Notes: generated from the sequence alone by a model not told the origin. 64,000 nucleotides of DNA from Pseudoalteromonas tunicata (GCF_002310815.1 NZ_CP011032.1:3202001-3266000); one strand, 5' to 3'; shown: positions 1 through 9,730, numbered from the stretch's first letter. Translations and numbers: made by a program.

Positions 1-171
1 CAGGTCGCACTCGAAAACCAGCTAACGCTTGCGAACGAAACGTTATCACTGTTAGTGGCACAACAAAAAGATGCTGAAAAGTTACATAATAATGGTGTTA
101 TTTCGAAATTTGAAAAAGAAAACCAACAACAGGTATTGCTTGAAGCCAAGCAAGCAAAACAACCAGATTAA
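1..171 (+). CDS. 3' end of a coiled-coil protein (partial)
   Basis: Frame 1 is open from the first base to a TAA at 169-171, giving the last 56 residues of a protein that starts outside the window. The tail is Gln/Leu/Glu/Lys-rich with heptad-like spacing of Leu and Ala, and contains LHNNGVISKFEKEN. That pattern resembles the helical hairpin of TolC-type outer-membrane efflux proteins or HlyD-type membrane fusion proteins. The family cannot be decided from this fragment. A strong hairpin follows at 230-255. Confidence 0.5.
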   Translation, partial: QVALENQLTLANETLSLLVAQQKDAEKLHNNGVISKFEKENQQQVLLEAKQAKQPD

Positions 172-229
172 GTTCCTTGGTCGAAGTGCCATGTTCCAGG
201 CCTGTTTACCGATAATAACTTTTAAATTT

Positions 230-258
230 AGGTATAGCGCTTATGCGCTATACCTTTA
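230..258 (+). terminator. Hairpin after the partial gene
   Basis: There is a perfect 11-bp stem AGGTATAGCGC / GCGCTATACCT with a TTAT loop, followed by a short T run. It lies 60 bases after the stop of the partial gene and just before the signal-peptidase-like gene. It is likely a terminator, though the T tract is short. Confidence 0.6.
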
Positions 259-280
259 ACGCGGGAATAAATTTGAAAAA

Positions 281-988
281 ATGAAAAACATTTTATGTAA
301 GGTTTTAATAATATTAATCTACTTGTATTCCATTAGATTATTCGAACTTGGATCTAATTTATATTCATTTCCGTATATTTTTCATGGCTTTGCGATATTA
401 TTTGTGATCTTTTTTATAACAGATTTAATACGGATAAAAAAACGAAACGCTTTACTCTCTTCGGTGAGCATTAGCATTATTACCGTATCTATACTTTCAA
501 TAAACTTACCACTCGTCACAGGTTATTCTTTTGACAAGAGCGAAACCAAATCAAACTGGCCTACTATCTCTTCAAATGATTATATAATATCCAAACACTT
601 TGATTTTAGTCTTGATAAAGGCGCTATGTATGGTTTTAAAAACGCACAAGGTGACTTGTATAGAAAACGACTGATTGCGGGTCCAAATGACAGGGTGCAA
701 GTCTGCGGTGACCTTGTATATGTGAATGGTTTTACGCGTAATATTACAACTAATTGGAAAGCACAAGAATTAAACACCTATAAAGATTGCAGTAACGGCT
801 CGACTTATAGGCTTAAAGAGGATCAATATTTTTTTGTTGGTGATAATTTTACCAATAGCCACGACTCTAGGCACTATGGACCTGTAAAACGTAAAGATAT
901 TGTTGCTCATTCTCTTTATAAGTTTCAATTGAATCAAGATGATTCAATTTCTAAAGAACAAACCAGTTTATCTGTTATTTTTGAGTAA
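281..988 (+). CDS. Signal peptidase I-like (S26 family) membrane protein
   Basis: This 235-residue protein has about three N-terminal hydrophobic segments (roughly residues 6-20, 30-50 and 62-80), then a domain with the conserved boxes of type I signal peptidases. S-N-W-P-T at 91-95 matches the S-M-x-P-T box with the nucleophile Ser91. K129-R130 in YRKRLIAGPNDRV matches the general-base Lys box. GDNFTNSHDSRHYGPV at 187-202 matches the GDN..NS.DSR box. Both catalytic residues are therefore present. It is shorter and more divergent than housekeeping LepB, and no SRP or era/rnc genes flank it. A dedicated peptidase for a particular substrate, or a TraF-like role, is possible but cannot be assigned. 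Confidence 0.75.
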   Translation: MKNILCKVLIILIYLYSIRLFELGSNLYSFPYIFHGFAILFVIFFITDLIRIKKRNALLSSVSISIITVSILSINLPLVTGYSFDKSETKSNWPTISSNDYIISKHFDFSLDKGAMYGFKNAQGDLYRKRLIAGPNDRVQVCGDLVYVNGFTRNITTNWKAQELNTYKDCSNGSTYRLKEDQYFFVGDNFTNSHDSRHYGPVKRKDIVAHSLYKFQLNQDDSISKEQTSLSVIFE

Positions 989-997
989 TGACTGCAA

Positions 998-1360
998 ATG
1001 AATAAAATGCCGTTTATTGATAGGTTTACATACTTCGATTTTTATTTACCTTCGAATAGTTTTTATTTACGACTCAAGTGCATCGTCTTAATTTTACTTG
1101 CAATCTTAAGCTTAAAGTATTTTAGCATTTACCTATTACCAATTAATTTATGGCTTATTTATATCGGCACTTTAAGTTTTTGGATTTTACATACAAGAAG
1201 GTGTAAGTATTTAGGATATTTTTTGTTTCCAGATAAAATAGTTCGTGAGCTTAAATCGTACCGCAAAAATGTCGATATATATGATTATGACAGTATCATG
1301 TCCCTAAAAGATGCCAATACAAGATTGGCTGTTATATCAAAAAAGCAGGACTACCATTAA
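998..1360 (+). CDS. Small hypothetical membrane protein
   Basis: This 120-residue protein follows the signal-peptidase-like gene by 9 bases and is probably cotranscribed with it. Residues about 22-65 hold two hydrophobic segments, followed by a basic, Tyr/Asp-rich cytoplasmic tail. The start could be ATG 998 or ATG 1007 (Met4); neither has a clear Shine-Dalgarno sequence. I do not recognise a family. The pair is visibly more AT-rich than the genes that follow, which could mean recent acquisition. Confidence 0.55.
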   Translation: MNKMPFIDRFTYFDFYLPSNSFYLRLKCIVLILLAILSLKYFSIYLLPINLWLIYIGTLSFWILHTRRCKYLGYFLFPDKIVRELKSYRKNVDIYDYDSIMSLKDANTRLAVISKKQDYH

Positions 1361-1454
1361 AGTATTGAAATATTATCTAGTCAAAGTACTAACGAACGCT
1401 TGATTATTCGCATTACAGCCTGCTTGAGCTAAAAATCTAGCTCAACTGATAATA

Positions 1455-1490
1455 AAAAAGCTCAACCCCATATAAGGTTGAGCTTTATAT
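1455..1490. terminator. Bidirectional terminator
   Basis: A 10-bp stem AAGCTCAACC / GGTTGAGCTT (1458-1485) with an 8-base loop lies between two converging genes. Read on the minus strand it ends in a run of six T, so it is best as the terminator of the uppP operon. It may also serve the plus-strand pair. Confidence 0.75.
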
Positions 1491-1506
1491 TTAAAATATT
1501 TTACGC

Positions 1507-2319
1507 TTAAGCGGCTGTAAAATAGAGGAAGCCAAATAATGCAACGCCCAGCGCTAAACGGTATATCACAAATGGCAGCATCCCCATCCGTTCGATCACT
1601 TTCAAAAAGAAATAAATACAAATATAAGCGGAGACAAAGGACAGCACAGAGCCCAGTACAATCGCATTCCAATCAATAAGCTCCTCGCCCGTTGAGAGCT
1701 TATAAATATAATAAGAACCCGCCGCTGCAATCACTGGGATAGACATTAAGAATGAAAATCGCGCTGCACTTTGTTTATTTAACCCGAGTAATAAACCAAC
1801 CGTCATCGTGATGCCTGAGCGAGAGGTACCAGGGAACACCATCGCCACCACTTGTGACAAACCAATTAACAGCGCACTCACCCAATTAAGCTGGTAAACC
1901 GACTTTACTTGCTTCCCTTTTGCATCGGCGTACCAAAGCAACAAACCAAACACTATGGTTGTGGTGGCAATGATCCAAGCGTTACGTGAGTAGCTTTCAA
2001 CAAAGTCTTTAAAAAAGTAGCCGATTATAAGCGCGGGAAGCGTTGCAATAATAATCCACCACCCTAACTTGCTATCATCTGTTTCACCTTGTGCACCAAA
2101 CGACTTAAACCACGCAGCTAAAATATCCGCCACCTCTTTACGAAAGTAAATGACTACTGCTACAAGCGTACCAACATGCACCGCAACATCAAAGGCTAAG
2201 CCTTGGTCTTGCCACCCTAAAATTTGTGAGGGTAAAATCAAGTGGGCCGAACTCGAAATAGGTAAAAACTCGGTTAATCCTTGAATCAGCGCTAAAACAA
2301 TAATTTCAATAATACTCAT
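1507..2319 (-). CDS. uppP: Undecaprenyl-diphosphatase UppP (BacA)
   Basis: UppP dephosphorylates undecaprenyl diphosphate to regenerate the lipid carrier for peptidoglycan and O-antigen synthesis, and confers bacitracin tolerance. The protein is 270 residues, normal for the family, and strongly hydrophobic with multiple membrane helices. It has the N-terminal E-rich/SSSAHL motif ([17 protein letters not shown]) and the PGTSRSG motif typical of BacA-type phosphatases. The start is the ATG at 2319, which overlaps the folK stop as ATGA and has GGAG about 10 bases upstream. An upstream in-frame start at 2343 would lie inside folK and is less likely. It is the last gene of folB-folK-uppP. Confidence 0.95.
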   Translation of the reverse strand: MSIIEIIVLALIQGLTEFLPISSSAHLILPSQILGWQDQGLAFDVAVHVGTLVAVVIYFRKEVADILAAWFKSFGAQGETDDSKLGWWIIIATLPALIIGYFFKDFVESYSRNAWIIATTTIVFGLLLWYADAKGKQVKSVYQLNWVSALLIGLSQVVAMVFPGTSRSGITMTVGLLLGLNKQSAARFSFLMSIPVIAAAGSYYIYKLSTGEELIDWNAIVLGSVLSFVSAYICIYFFLKVIERMGMLPFVIYRLALGVALFGFLYFTAA

Positions 2320-2804
2320 ACTACTGGTAACTCCACTTTCCATAGTTTTTGTTGTGTTTTATCGTAAGCTTGCCAGATGTCAGCAATGCTTTTTTGCAAA
2401 ACGGGGTGAATTAAATTAGGTGCCACTTCTACTAACGGCCATAAAACAAAGGCGTTTTTAGTGATTTCATCTCGGGGAATTTGCGCTGGTATTTCACAAA
2501 TCAAATCATCGTAAAAAAGTAAATCAAGATCGAGCGTGCGAGGGCTAAATTTTTTATCGTTATCTTTGCGGCCGTGCTCGCGCTCAATCTTTTTCAGTAA
2601 TTGACAAAACTCCCTTAATTCCAAAGTAGTATTACCACCGACTACTGAGTTATAAAAATTTTTACCACTAAAACCAACCGCTTCACTTTCAAAAACAGAA
2701 GAAAAAGTTAGTTCGGTTAAATGCAAAGCAAGTACTGTATTTGCAGCTTGAATATAATGCGCTTTATTGATATTTGAACCGAGACTAATAAAAACCTGCG
2801 CCAT
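2316..2804 (-). CDS. folK: HPPK, 6-hydroxymethyl-7,8-dihydropterin pyrophosphokinase
   Basis: FolK transfers pyrophosphate from ATP to 6-hydroxymethyl-dihydropterin in folate synthesis. The 162-residue protein begins VFISLGSNI and contains the HPPK signature (R-x-x-D-x-D-x-D) in [14 protein letters not shown], followed by PRDE. It starts directly after the folB stop (TAAATG) and its own TGA overlaps the uppP ATG, so the three genes are translationally coupled. Pairing with folB puts consecutive pathway enzymes in one operon. In E. coli folK sits elsewhere, with pcnB. Confidence 0.95.
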   Translation of the reverse strand: MAQVFISLGSNINKAHYIQAANTVLALHLTELTFSSVFESEAVGFSGKNFYNSVVGGNTTLELREFCQLLKKIEREHGRKDNDKKFSPRTLDLDLLFYDDLICEIPAQIPRDEITKNAFVLWPLVEVAPNLIHPVLQKSIADIWQAYDKTQQKLWKVELPVV

Positions 2805-3161
2805 TTATGCATGCCTAATACGAGTGATTTCAACACCCACAGTTTTTGCCGCAGCAACCGCAGCAGGTTTACTCACTCGAATCATTACTTGTTGTACATT
2901 AAATTCAGTTAAAATAATGCTTGCTAGTTGCTCAACTAAAGTTTCAAGTAACTCCACAGGTTTGGCGGTGGTATGGGCAATAATTCGCTCGCTCACCACA
3001 GCGTAATCCACCGCATCATTAATATTGTCAGACTGCGCAGCTGCTCGAATATCAGTGAGCATTTCGACATCAAAAAATAAATCTTGTTTACTTTCTTTTT
3101 CAAAATCATAAACACCAATAATAGTGTTTACTTGCAATTGCGATATAAATACTTTATCCAT
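2805..3161 (-). CDS. folB: Dihydroneopterin aldolase
   Basis: FolB converts 7,8-dihydroneopterin to 6-hydroxymethyl-dihydropterin and glycolaldehyde, the step before FolK. At 118 residues it has the usual length. The N-terminus DKVFISQLQVNTIIGVYDFE has the conserved IIG(V/I)xxxE pattern with the substrate-binding Glu. The C-terminal half has the conserved Lys-Pro (RVSKPAAV). It is the first gene of the folB-folK-uppP operon and is divergent from plsY. Confidence 0.95.
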   Translation of the reverse strand: MDKVFISQLQVNTIIGVYDFEKESKQDLFFDVEMLTDIRAAAQSDNINDAVDYAVVSERIIAHTTAKPVELLETLVEQLASIILTEFNVQQVMIRVSKPAAVAAAKTVGVEITRIRHA

Positions 3162-3288
3162 AGTAACAATGCTCTAAATTAAAGGCTGGTCGGATACCCA
3201 CAAGGATGAAAAAACAGTACCCTTCTACCAGAATAATATCAGCGGCAGATGATAGCCCAATTTTGCTGATTAAAAAATAAGGATCACA

Positions 3289-3879
3289 GTGTTAACAGGT
3301 GTAATGCTCATTTTTGCCTATTTGTTTGGCTCAATATCTTCTGCGGTATTGATTTGTCGCGTCTTTCGTATCCCGGATCCGCGTGAATTTGGTTCAAAAA
3401 ATCCAGGTGCGACAAATGTTCTGCGCCTAGGCGGTAAAATCCCCGCTATTTTGGTGCTGTGTTTTGATATTTTAAAAGGGACTATTCCGGTTTGGGGCGC
3501 TTACTTTTTAAAGATTGACCCGCTAATGCTGGGTTTAATTGGTGTAGCAGCCTGTTTAGGTCACATTTATCCTATCTTTTTTCATTTTAAAGGCGGTAAA
3601 GCGGTCGCAACAGCGTTTGGTACCTTACTCCCTATCGGCTTATCACTTGCGGGATTACTTATCGCAACGTGGATTGCGATTGTCTGGTTAACACGTTACT
3701 CATCTCTTGCTGCACTTATTACCGTTGGCTTGGCACCACTTTATACATGGTTGATCAAACCACTTTACACGCTGCCTGTAAGCATGTTGGCGCTACTCAT
3801 CATATTTCGTCACAGCGCCAATATTGTTAGGCTCATCAAAGGTACAGAACCAAAAGTAGGACAGAAAAAAAGCCAATAA
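3289..3879 (+). CDS. plsY: Acyl-phosphate:glycerol-3-phosphate acyltransferase PlsY
   Basis: PlsY transfers the acyl group from acyl-phosphate to glycerol-3-phosphate, the first acylation in phospholipid synthesis. It is a 196-residue inner-membrane protein. Conserved loops are visible: GSISSAVL near the N-terminus, GSKNPGATN, and [18 protein letters not shown], which match the three cytoplasmic motifs of the family. The start is GTG 3289 with AAGGA six bases upstream; ATG 3304 is a poorer alternative. It is divergent from folB, as in E. coli. Confidence 0.95.
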   Translation: MLTGVMLIFAYLFGSISSAVLICRVFRIPDPREFGSKNPGATNVLRLGGKIPAILVLCFDILKGTIPVWGAYFLKIDPLMLGLIGVAACLGHIYPIFFHFKGGKAVATAFGTLLPIGLSLAGLLIATWIAIVWLTRYSSLAALITVGLAPLYTWLIKPLYTLPVSMLALLIIFRHSANIVRLIKGTEPKVGQKKSQ

Positions 3880-3891
3880 ATTGGCTTTTTA
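3866..3891. terminator. Bidirectional terminator plsY/tsaD
   Basis: The stem AAAGCCAA / TTGGCTTT (3869-3888) has a TAAA loop, a T run on the plus strand and a longer T run on the minus strand. It lies between converging plsY and tsaD; the plsY stop codon falls inside the hairpin. Confidence 0.85.
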
Positions 3892-3910
3892 AATTCATTT
3901 ATTATTTGGC

Positions 3911-4927
3911 TTATTTAAGTGGTGGCAATTCTTCAATCGACCAACGTGGCCTTACTTTACTATCTAAGTCAGCATATTGTTTAGCTTTTAAGCGTTGCAT
4001 ACCCGCATACGCAATCATCGCACCATTATCGGTGCAAAACTCAGTTCTTGGATAAAAAACCTCGCCCTGCATCCCTTGCATGATTTTGGCAAACTGCTCA
4101 CGCAAATAACAATTAGCGCTCACGCCTCCGGCTATCACCAAACGTTTAATACCCGTTTCTTTTAAGGCGCGCTTGCATTTGATGGCCAGTGTATCAATCA
4201 CTGCAGTTTGAAATGCATGCGCAATATCGGCTTTAGTTTGTAAATCATCACCTTCAGAGCGAATTGTATTAGCCGCAAACGTTTTTAAACCACTAAAACT
4301 AAAATCAAGCCCAGGTCTATCTGTCATTGGTCTTGGAAAAATAAACCGTTTTGGTGTGCCTTGTTCGGCTAATTTAGCCAATAGTGGGCCACCTGGATAA
4401 TCGAGGCCAAGTAACTTAGCTGTTTTATCAAACGCTTCACCTGCGGCATCATCTATCGATTCACCCAATATTTGATACTCACCAATACCGGCCACTTTTA
4501 CTAATAAGGTATGGCCACCTGATACAAGCAAAGCAACAAATGGAAATTCAGGACGAGGTTCATCAAGCATTGGCGCCAATAGATGACCTTCCATATGATG
4601 CACTGCAACAGCTGGAATTTTCCAACCGAATGACAGGGCTCGTGCAATCGATGAGCCAACCAGCAGAGCTCCCACTAAGCCGGGACCTGCCGTATAAGCA
4701 ATGCCATCTAAATCCTCTGGTGTACAGTTAGCTTCTTTTAAAGCGGCAGTAATCAACGGGAGAGTTTTACGAACATGATCCCGCGACGCTAATTCAGGCA
4801 CCACACCGCCATAATCAGCATGCAATTTAACTTGACTGTATAATTGATGTGCAAGTAAGCCTTTTTCATCGTCATAAATGGCAATTCCCGTTTCATCACA
4901 AGACGACTCAATACCTAAAATACGCAT
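3911..4927 (-). CDS. tsaD: tRNA N6-threonylcarbamoyladenosine synthase subunit TsaD
   Basis: TsaD transfers the threonylcarbamoyl group to A37 of ANN-decoding tRNAs, working with TsaB, TsaC and TsaE. The 338-residue protein has the ASKHA-fold N-terminal motif IESSCDETG (residues 6-14) and the metal-binding HxxxH at H111 and H115 (HHMEGH). The glycine-rich nucleotide motif VSGGHT and the late VIAGGVSAN motif are also present. It is divergent from rpsU, an arrangement conserved in many gammaproteobacteria. Confidence 0.97.
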   Translation of the reverse strand: MRILGIESSCDETGIAIYDDEKGLLAHQLYSQVKLHADYGGVVPELASRDHVRKTLPLITAALKEANCTPEDLDGIAYTAGPGLVGALLVGSSIARALSFGWKIPAVAVHHMEGHLLAPMLDEPRPEFPFVALLVSGGHTLLVKVAGIGEYQILGESIDDAAGEAFDKTAKLLGLDYPGGPLLAKLAEQGTPKRFIFPRPMTDRPGLDFSFSGLKTFAANTIRSEGDDLQTKADIAHAFQTAVIDTLAIKCKRALKETGIKRLVIAGGVSANCYLREQFAKIMQGMQGEVFYPRTEFCTDNGAMIAYAGMQRLKAKQYADLDSKVRPRWSIEELPPLK

Positions 4928-5059
4928 TTGTTACACTCCAAATATGCCAAATTAATCGTGGCAACCAGATTTATATGATATCTTACGCCATTAACCGTAA
5001 AACTGAGCCGGCAATTTTACTGACTTGTCAGAATTTTACTAGCTTTGTAATAATTATTC

Positions 5060-5089
5060 TTTACATCGCGTCGCGCTTCGTTTTACAAT
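5060..5089 (+). promoter_or_regulatory. Sigma-70 promoter of the rpsU operon
   Basis: TTTACA at 5060-5065 and TACAAT at 5084-5089 are separated by 18 bases, close to the sigma-70 consensus. The site is about 80 bases upstream of rpsU in the tsaD-rpsU divergent region. It is identified by sequence match only. Confidence 0.65.
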
Positions 5090-5167
5090 GCCGCACCATT
5101 TTTGTACTAGACGGCCAATTTTTGGTCATATGAGTCAAACTCATTTTAGTTAGTAGGTGATTTTTTA

Positions 5168-5383
5168 ATGCCAGTAATCAAAGTAAGAGAAAACGAACCG
5201 TTTGACGTGGCTTTACGTCGTTTCAAGCGTTCATGTGAAAAAGCAGGTATCCTTTCTGACGTTCGTAGCCGCGAATTTTATGAAAAGCCTACAGCAGAGC
5301 GTAAACGTAAGAAAGCAGCGGCAGTAAAACGCCACATGAAAAAGCTTTCTCGCGAAAACGCACGTCGCGTTAAACTTTACTAA
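5168..5383 (+). CDS. rpsU: 30S ribosomal protein bS21
   Basis: This is a 71-residue, strongly basic small-subunit protein that begins [20 protein letters not shown], the typical S21 start. It helps base-pairing of mRNA leaders during initiation. The start ATG is preceded by a GTAGGTGA-type ribosome binding site. It is the first gene of the macromolecular synthesis operon, which here runs rpsU-yqeY-dnaG-rpoD. Confidence 0.98.
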   Translation: MPVIKVRENEPFDVALRRFKRSCEKAGILSDVRSREFYEKPTAERKRKKAAAVKRHMKKLSRENARRVKLY

Positions 5384-5405
5384 TACCTTACCAGGTCTTG
5401 TATAG

Positions 5406-5852
5406 ATGAGTCTTCTGACAAAATTAACAGACGCACAAAAAGATGCAATGCGTGCTAAGGATAAAGTGAGCCTTGGTGCAATTCGTATGGCATTAGCTGA
5501 AATCAAGCAACGCGAGATTGATGGCCAAATTACTTTAGATGAAGCTGCAATAACTTCAGTCTTAGTAAAATTGGTTAAGCAACGTCGCGATTCAATCGAC
5601 CAATTTGAAAAAGCGGGTCGAGATGATTTGGCACAAACTGAAGCAAGTGAAATCAGTGTACTTGAAAGCTTTTTACCAAAGCCTTTAAGTGAGGAAGAAA
5701 TTCTTCAGCTAATTGACCAAGCAATTTCAGATTGCGGTGCGACTAACATGCAAGACATGGGTAAAGTAATGGGCTTAATCAAAAGCCAAGCCGAAGGTAA
5801 AGCCGATATCGGTAAAATCTCTGGCTTAATCAAGCAACGATTAAATGCCTAA
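5406..5852 (+). CDS. yqeY: GatB/YqeY domain protein
   Basis: This 148-residue protein starts 22 bases after rpsU. It matches the YqeY family, which resembles the tRNA-binding tail domain of GatB. Typical features are the N-terminal AMRAKDKVSLGAIRMALAEI, the KQRRDSIDQFEKAGRDDLA region and the C-terminal GKVMG / GKADIGKIS segments. The molecular function of stand-alone YqeY is not established. It sits between rpsU and dnaG, a position it occupies in many bacteria but not in E. coli. Confidence 0.93.
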   Translation: MSLLTKLTDAQKDAMRAKDKVSLGAIRMALAEIKQREIDGQITLDEAAITSVLVKLVKQRRDSIDQFEKAGRDDLAQTEASEISVLESFLPKPLSEEEILQLIDQAISDCGATNMQDMGKVMGLIKSQAEGKADIGKISGLIKQRLNA

Positions 5853-5872
5853 ATAAAGTAGCGACCTGTTAC

Positions 5873-5903
5873 TGAACCGAGCCTTGTGCTCGGTTTCTTC
5901 GTT
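5873..5903 (+). terminator. Terminator after yqeY
   Basis: The 7-bp stem AACCGAG / CTCGGTT (5875-5895) has a 7-base loop, followed by TCTTCGTTTT. It lies between yqeY and dnaG and could lower dnaG and rpoD expression relative to rpsU, as the terminator before dnaG does in E. coli. Confidence 0.65.
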
Positions 5904-5975
5904 TTAGAGCGGCTAGATCCTAATTCAGATTTCCGTTATCCTTGCCTTCAACTTTATTAGACTGATACTTCATAC

Positions 5976-7727
5976 ATGGCCGGAAAAATTCCACGCAGCT
6001 TTATCGACGATTTATTAGCCCGAACAGATATTATTGATCTAATAGACAACAAAATTGGTTTAAAAAAAACAGGTAAAGATTATCAAGCCTGCTGCCCTTT
6101 CCATAACGAAAAAAGCCCTTCATTTACCGTATCACAAGATAAACAGTTTTATCACTGCTTTGGCTGCGGCGCTCATGGAAATGCGATTTCGTTTATCATG
6201 GAATATGAAAAGTTAGAGTTTGTTGATGCCATTGAAGAACTTGCTGCAAATTTGCATTTAGAAGTGCCAAGAGAACAAACTGCAGGCCAATCAAGTGCAC
6301 CGCAAGTCAGCGCAGAACAAAAACGCTCCGATTACGATTTAATGCTGCAAGCGAGCAATTTTTACCAACATCAACTTAAGCATCATCAAAACTCAGCTGA
6401 TGTGATCAGCTATTTAAAAGGCCGTGGTTTATCTGGCCAAACAGTTAAAAAATACATGATCGGTTACGCTCCAACAGAGTGGGATGGCTTATGTAAACAA
6501 CTCGCTCGCACCAAAGATCAAAAACAACAACTAACCGATTTAAAACTTGCCAGTGAAAAAACACCCGGTCGTCAATTTGATTTTTTCCGCGATCGGCTGA
6601 TGTTTCCCATCCGTGATAAACGGGGTCGAGTTATAGCGTTTGGTGGGCGAGTATTACAAGGTGATAACGGGCCAAAATATTTAAACTCGCCAGAAACGCG
6701 TATTTTCCATAAAGGGTTTGAGCTTTACGGCCTTTACGAAGCAAAACAAGCCTTTAAAAAACTCACCCAAATTATGGTCGTTGAAGGCTATATGGATGTC
6801 GTTGCACTTTCAGAGCAAGGCATTGAATATGCTGTTGCAGCACTTGGGACAGCAACCACTAGTGAGCATATGCAAACTCTTTTTCGAGCAACCGACAAAG
6901 TAATTTGTTGTTACGATGGCGATAGAGCAGGTAAAGATGCCGCTTGGCGAGCACTTGAAAATGCCCTGCCGTACCTCAATAATGGCAAAGCTTTGTTATT
7001 TGTTTTTTTACCCGATGGTGAAGATCCTGACTCTTTGGTACAAAAAGAAGGCAAAGCGCTGTTTGAACAAAGGTTAGAGCAAGCATCAGACTTTACTAAA
7101 GTGTTGTTTGAGCGACTGTCACTTGAACTGGACATCACAACTGATGCAGGCAAAGCAAAGTTAATGAGTTTAGCCTTGCCGATGATTGAAAAAGTACCAA
7201 GTGATTTTTACCAAGAAAATTTACTCGAAAAACTAGCTCGTTTGATTGGGCGCACCCGAGAGCAGCTGAACCAAAAAATAAAAAATCCGCGTCAGCAGCA
7301 ATCACTTAAAAGTAAATTTAAAATGACCCCAATGCGGATTGCCATTGGTTTGTTGCTACAACATCCACAGTTAGCAAACAGTATTCCCTACGCGCCTGAG
7401 CTTGTTGAACTTAATTTACCGGGTTTGGCTCTATTTAAACAACTTCAAGCACTGTGCCTGAAACATAATCAAATTAATACAGGTCAAATTTTAGAGCTTT
7501 ACCGAGAATCATCTGATTTTAAAGCACTTTCAATGCTCGCTGGCTGGCAACATCAAATAGATGAAGGCCAACTTGAAGAGTATTTTAAAAACACATTTAA
7601 ATTTATTGAAGATCAGTGTTTAAATCATCGCCTCGAGACCCTATTAATAAAAGACAAGACCCAAGGATTGAATAAAGATGAACGCCTCGAGTATTCATTA
7701 TTAACCCAAGCCCTCAAGGGCTCGTAA
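5976..7727 (+). CDS. dnaG: DNA primase DnaG
   Basis: DnaG makes RNA primers at the replication fork, docking on DnaB helicase through its C-terminus. The 583-residue protein has the CHC2 zinc finger (C40, H43, C61, C64), identical in spacing to the E. coli protein. The RNA polymerase core domain and the TOPRIM domain follow, the latter with VVEGYMDVVAL (catalytic Glu) and CCYDGDRAGKDAA (DxD). The last ~150 residues are the poorly conserved helicase-binding domain. It is second to last in the rpsU-rpoD operon. Confidence 0.98.
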   Translation: MAGKIPRSFIDDLLARTDIIDLIDNKIGLKKTGKDYQACCPFHNEKSPSFTVSQDKQFYHCFGCGAHGNAISFIMEYEKLEFVDAIEELAANLHLEVPREQTAGQSSAPQVSAEQKRSDYDLMLQASNFYQHQLKHHQNSADVISYLKGRGLSGQTVKKYMIGYAPTEWDGLCKQLARTKDQKQQLTDLKLASEKTPGRQFDFFRDRLMFPIRDKRGRVIAFGGRVLQGDNGPKYLNSPETRIFHKGFELYGLYEAKQAFKKLTQIMVVEGYMDVVALSEQGIEYAVAALGTATTSEHMQTLFRATDKVICCYDGDRAGKDAAWRALENALPYLNNGKALLFVFLPDGEDPDSLVQKEGKALFEQRLEQASDFTKVLFERLSLELDITTDAGKAKLMSLALPMIEKVPSDFYQENLLEKLARLIGRTREQLNQKIKNPRQQQSLKSKFKMTPMRIAIGLLLQHPQLANSIPYAPELVELNLPGLALFKQLQALCLKHNQINTGQILELYRESSDFKALSMLAGWQHQIDEGQLEEYFKNTFKFIEDQCLNHRLETLLIKDKTQGLNKDERLEYSLLTQALKGS

Positions 7728-7769
7728 AGATAACGGCGACAAGTGAGCTAGCCAGAAAAAATACTTCGT

Positions 7770-7777
7770 GTTATAAT
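7770..7777 (+). promoter_or_regulatory. Extended -10 element upstream of rpoD
   Basis: TATAAT at 7772-7777 is preceded by TGT, making an extended -10. The matching -35 position is weak (TAGCCA). It lies in the dnaG-rpoD gap about 85 bases before the rpoD start and could give rpoD its own transcript. Confidence 0.5.
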
Positions 7778-7861
7778 GCTCTATTCACCGCGTCGCATTT
7801 GAACTAATTTCCGAGCTGACGCCTGCAGTGTCAACTTTTCAAAGTGGAAGAGAATATCTCT

Positions 7862-9709
7862 ATGGAGCAAACTCCTCAGTCACAACTAAAACTCCTGATT
7901 CAAAAAGGTAAAGAGCAAGGCTATTTGACGTTCGCAGAAGTGAACGATCACCTTCCACAGGATATAATCGATTCCGATCAGGTTGAAGATATCATTAGCA
8001 TGATCAATGACATGGGTATTCAGGTTTGTGAAAGCGCACCTGATGCTGATGAATTGATGATGCAGGAAACAACAACAGATGAAGATGCTGCAGAAGCTGC
8101 TGCCGCTGCACTTGCAACTGTTGATAAAGAAATTGGTCGTACGACTGATCCAGTACGCATGTACATGCGAGAAATGGGAACGGTTGAGCTTTTAACACGT
8201 GAAGGCGAAATCCAAATCGCTAAACGGATTGAAGAAGGCATCAATCAAGTACAAATTTCTGTTGCTGAATACCCAGAAGCAATTACCTATTTACTTGAGC
8301 AATGGGATAAATATGAAGCTGAAGAGATCCGCTTAAGCGATATCATTTCTGGCTTTTTTGATTCTGATGAAGAACAATTTCCAATTGCAGCAACACACAT
8401 CGGCTCAGATTTAAACGATGAGCAACTAAAAGATGAAGACGTCGACTTAGATGACGATGATGATGACGACTCAAATGAAGAAGAAGTTGATTTAGGTCCA
8501 GACCCTGAGCTTGCTCGCGAAAACTTTGAAAAATTACGTGATCTTTACAATAAAGCGCGTCTTATTTTTGAAGAGAAAGGTCGCTCTCACCCAGATGCGA
8601 AAGAAGCGATTACTGAAATCGGCGAATTATTCCGCACGTTTAAATTAATGCCTAAACAGTTTGACCGCATGGTAAATAACATGCGCGACATGATGGATAG
8701 AGTTCGTGTACAAGAACGTCTGATCATGAAACAAGCATGTCAAATTGCTAAGTTACCTAAAAAAACCTTTATTAAGCATTTTGCCAATAATGAAAGTAAT
8801 GGTGAGTGGCTAGATATTGAAATCAATGCTGGTGAAAAGTATTCAGATAAACTTGCTGAATGTCGCCCTGAAATAGAGCGTAGCTTAAACAAACTACGTA
8901 ATATGGAACAAACCACAGGTTTGAGCGTTGAGCGCATTAAAGATATCAACCGTCGTATGAGCATTGGTGAAGCAAAAGCCCGCCGTGCGAAAAAAGAAAT
9001 GGTTGAAGCTAACTTACGTCTAGTAATTTCAATCGCCAAAAAATATACCAACCGAGGCTTACAATTCTTGGATCTTATTCAAGAAGGTAACATTGGTTTG
9101 ATGAAAGCGGTTGATAAATTTGAATATCGTCGTGGTTATAAGTTTTCAACTTATGCTACGTGGTGGATCCGCCAAGCAATTACTCGTTCAATTGCCGACC
9201 AAGCACGTACAATCCGTATCCCAGTTCATATGATTGAAACAATCAATAAACTGAATCGCATTTCGCGCCAAATGTTGCAAGAAATGGGTCGTGAGCCAAA
9301 CCCTGAAGAATTAGCTGAGCGAATGATGATGCCTGAGGATAAAATCCGTAAGGTATTAAAAATCGCTAAAGAGCCTATTTCAATGGAAACGCCAATTGGT
9401 GATGATGAAGATTCACATCTTGGTGATTTTATTGAAGATAGCACCATTGAATCACCAATTGATTCTGCAACAATGGAAAGCTTAAAAGGCGCGACTCACG
9501 AAGTTTTAGCGGGTTTAACGGCGCGCGAAGCTAAAGTATTACGTATGCGTTTTGGTATCGATATGAATACCGACCACACGTTAGAAGAAGTAGGTAAACA
9601 ATTTGATGTAACACGTGAACGTATTCGTCAAATTGAAGCCAAAGCGTTACGTAAATTACGTCACCCTTCTCGCTCAGACTTATTAAAAAGCTTCTTAGAT
9701 TTTAAATAA
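7862..9709 (+). CDS. rpoD: RNA polymerase primary sigma factor RpoD (sigma-70)
   Basis: RpoD directs housekeeping transcription. The chosen start, ATG 7862, gives [14 protein letters not shown], which aligns with the E. coli N-terminus and has GGAAGAG nine bases upstream; an in-frame GTG at 7844 is less likely. The 615-residue protein has region 1.1, then region 1.2 ([20 protein letters not shown]). An acidic Asp-rich non-conserved insert follows ([12 protein letters not shown]). Region 2 includes [17 protein letters not shown] and region 4 ends in the [21 protein letters not shown] strong terminator follows. Confidence 0.98.
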   Translation: MEQTPQSQLKLLIQKGKEQGYLTFAEVNDHLPQDIIDSDQVEDIISMINDMGIQVCESAPDADELMMQETTTDEDAAEAAAAALATVDKEIGRTTDPVRMYMREMGTVELLTREGEIQIAKRIEEGINQVQISVAEYPEAITYLLEQWDKYEAEEIRLSDIISGFFDSDEEQFPIAATHIGSDLNDEQLKDEDVDLDDDDDDDSNEEEVDLGPDPELARENFEKLRDLYNKARLIFEEKGRSHPDAKEAITEIGELFRTFKLMPKQFDRMVNNMRDMMDRVRVQERLIMKQACQIAKLPKKTFIKHFANNESNGEWLDIEINAGEKYSDKLAECRPEIERSLNKLRNMEQTTGLSVERIKDINRRMSIGEAKARRAKKEMVEANLRLVISIAKKYTNRGLQFLDLIQEGNIGLMKAVDKFEYRRGYKFSTYATWWIRQAITRSIADQARTIRIPVHMIETINKLNRISRQMLQEMGREPNPEELAERMMMPEDKIRKVLKIAKEPISMETPIGDDEDSHLGDFIEDSTIESPIDSATMESLKGATHEVLAGLTAREAKVLRMRFGIDMNTDHTLEEVGKQFDVTRERIRQIEAKALRKLRHPSRSDLLKSFLDFK

Positions 9710-9730
9710 CTAAACCGTTATTGTATAAAT

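Noticed and set aside
71..259. 62-codon frame overlapping the partial first gene
   Set aside because: It runs in another frame across the partial gene's stop and into the terminator hairpin, with no ribosome binding site or recognisable protein.
2767..3006. 79-codon frame antisense to folB/folK
   Set aside because: Both folB and folK are complete and recognised on the other strand.
4849..5133. 94-codon frame overlapping the tsaD 5' end and rpsU promoter
   Set aside because: It covers the tsaD start on the opposite strand and the rpsU promoter; composition is unlike a protein gene.
7844..7861. GTG start for rpoD six codons upstream
   Set aside because: ATG 7862 matches the conserved N-terminus and has a well-placed ribosome binding site; the GTG would put that site inside the coding region.
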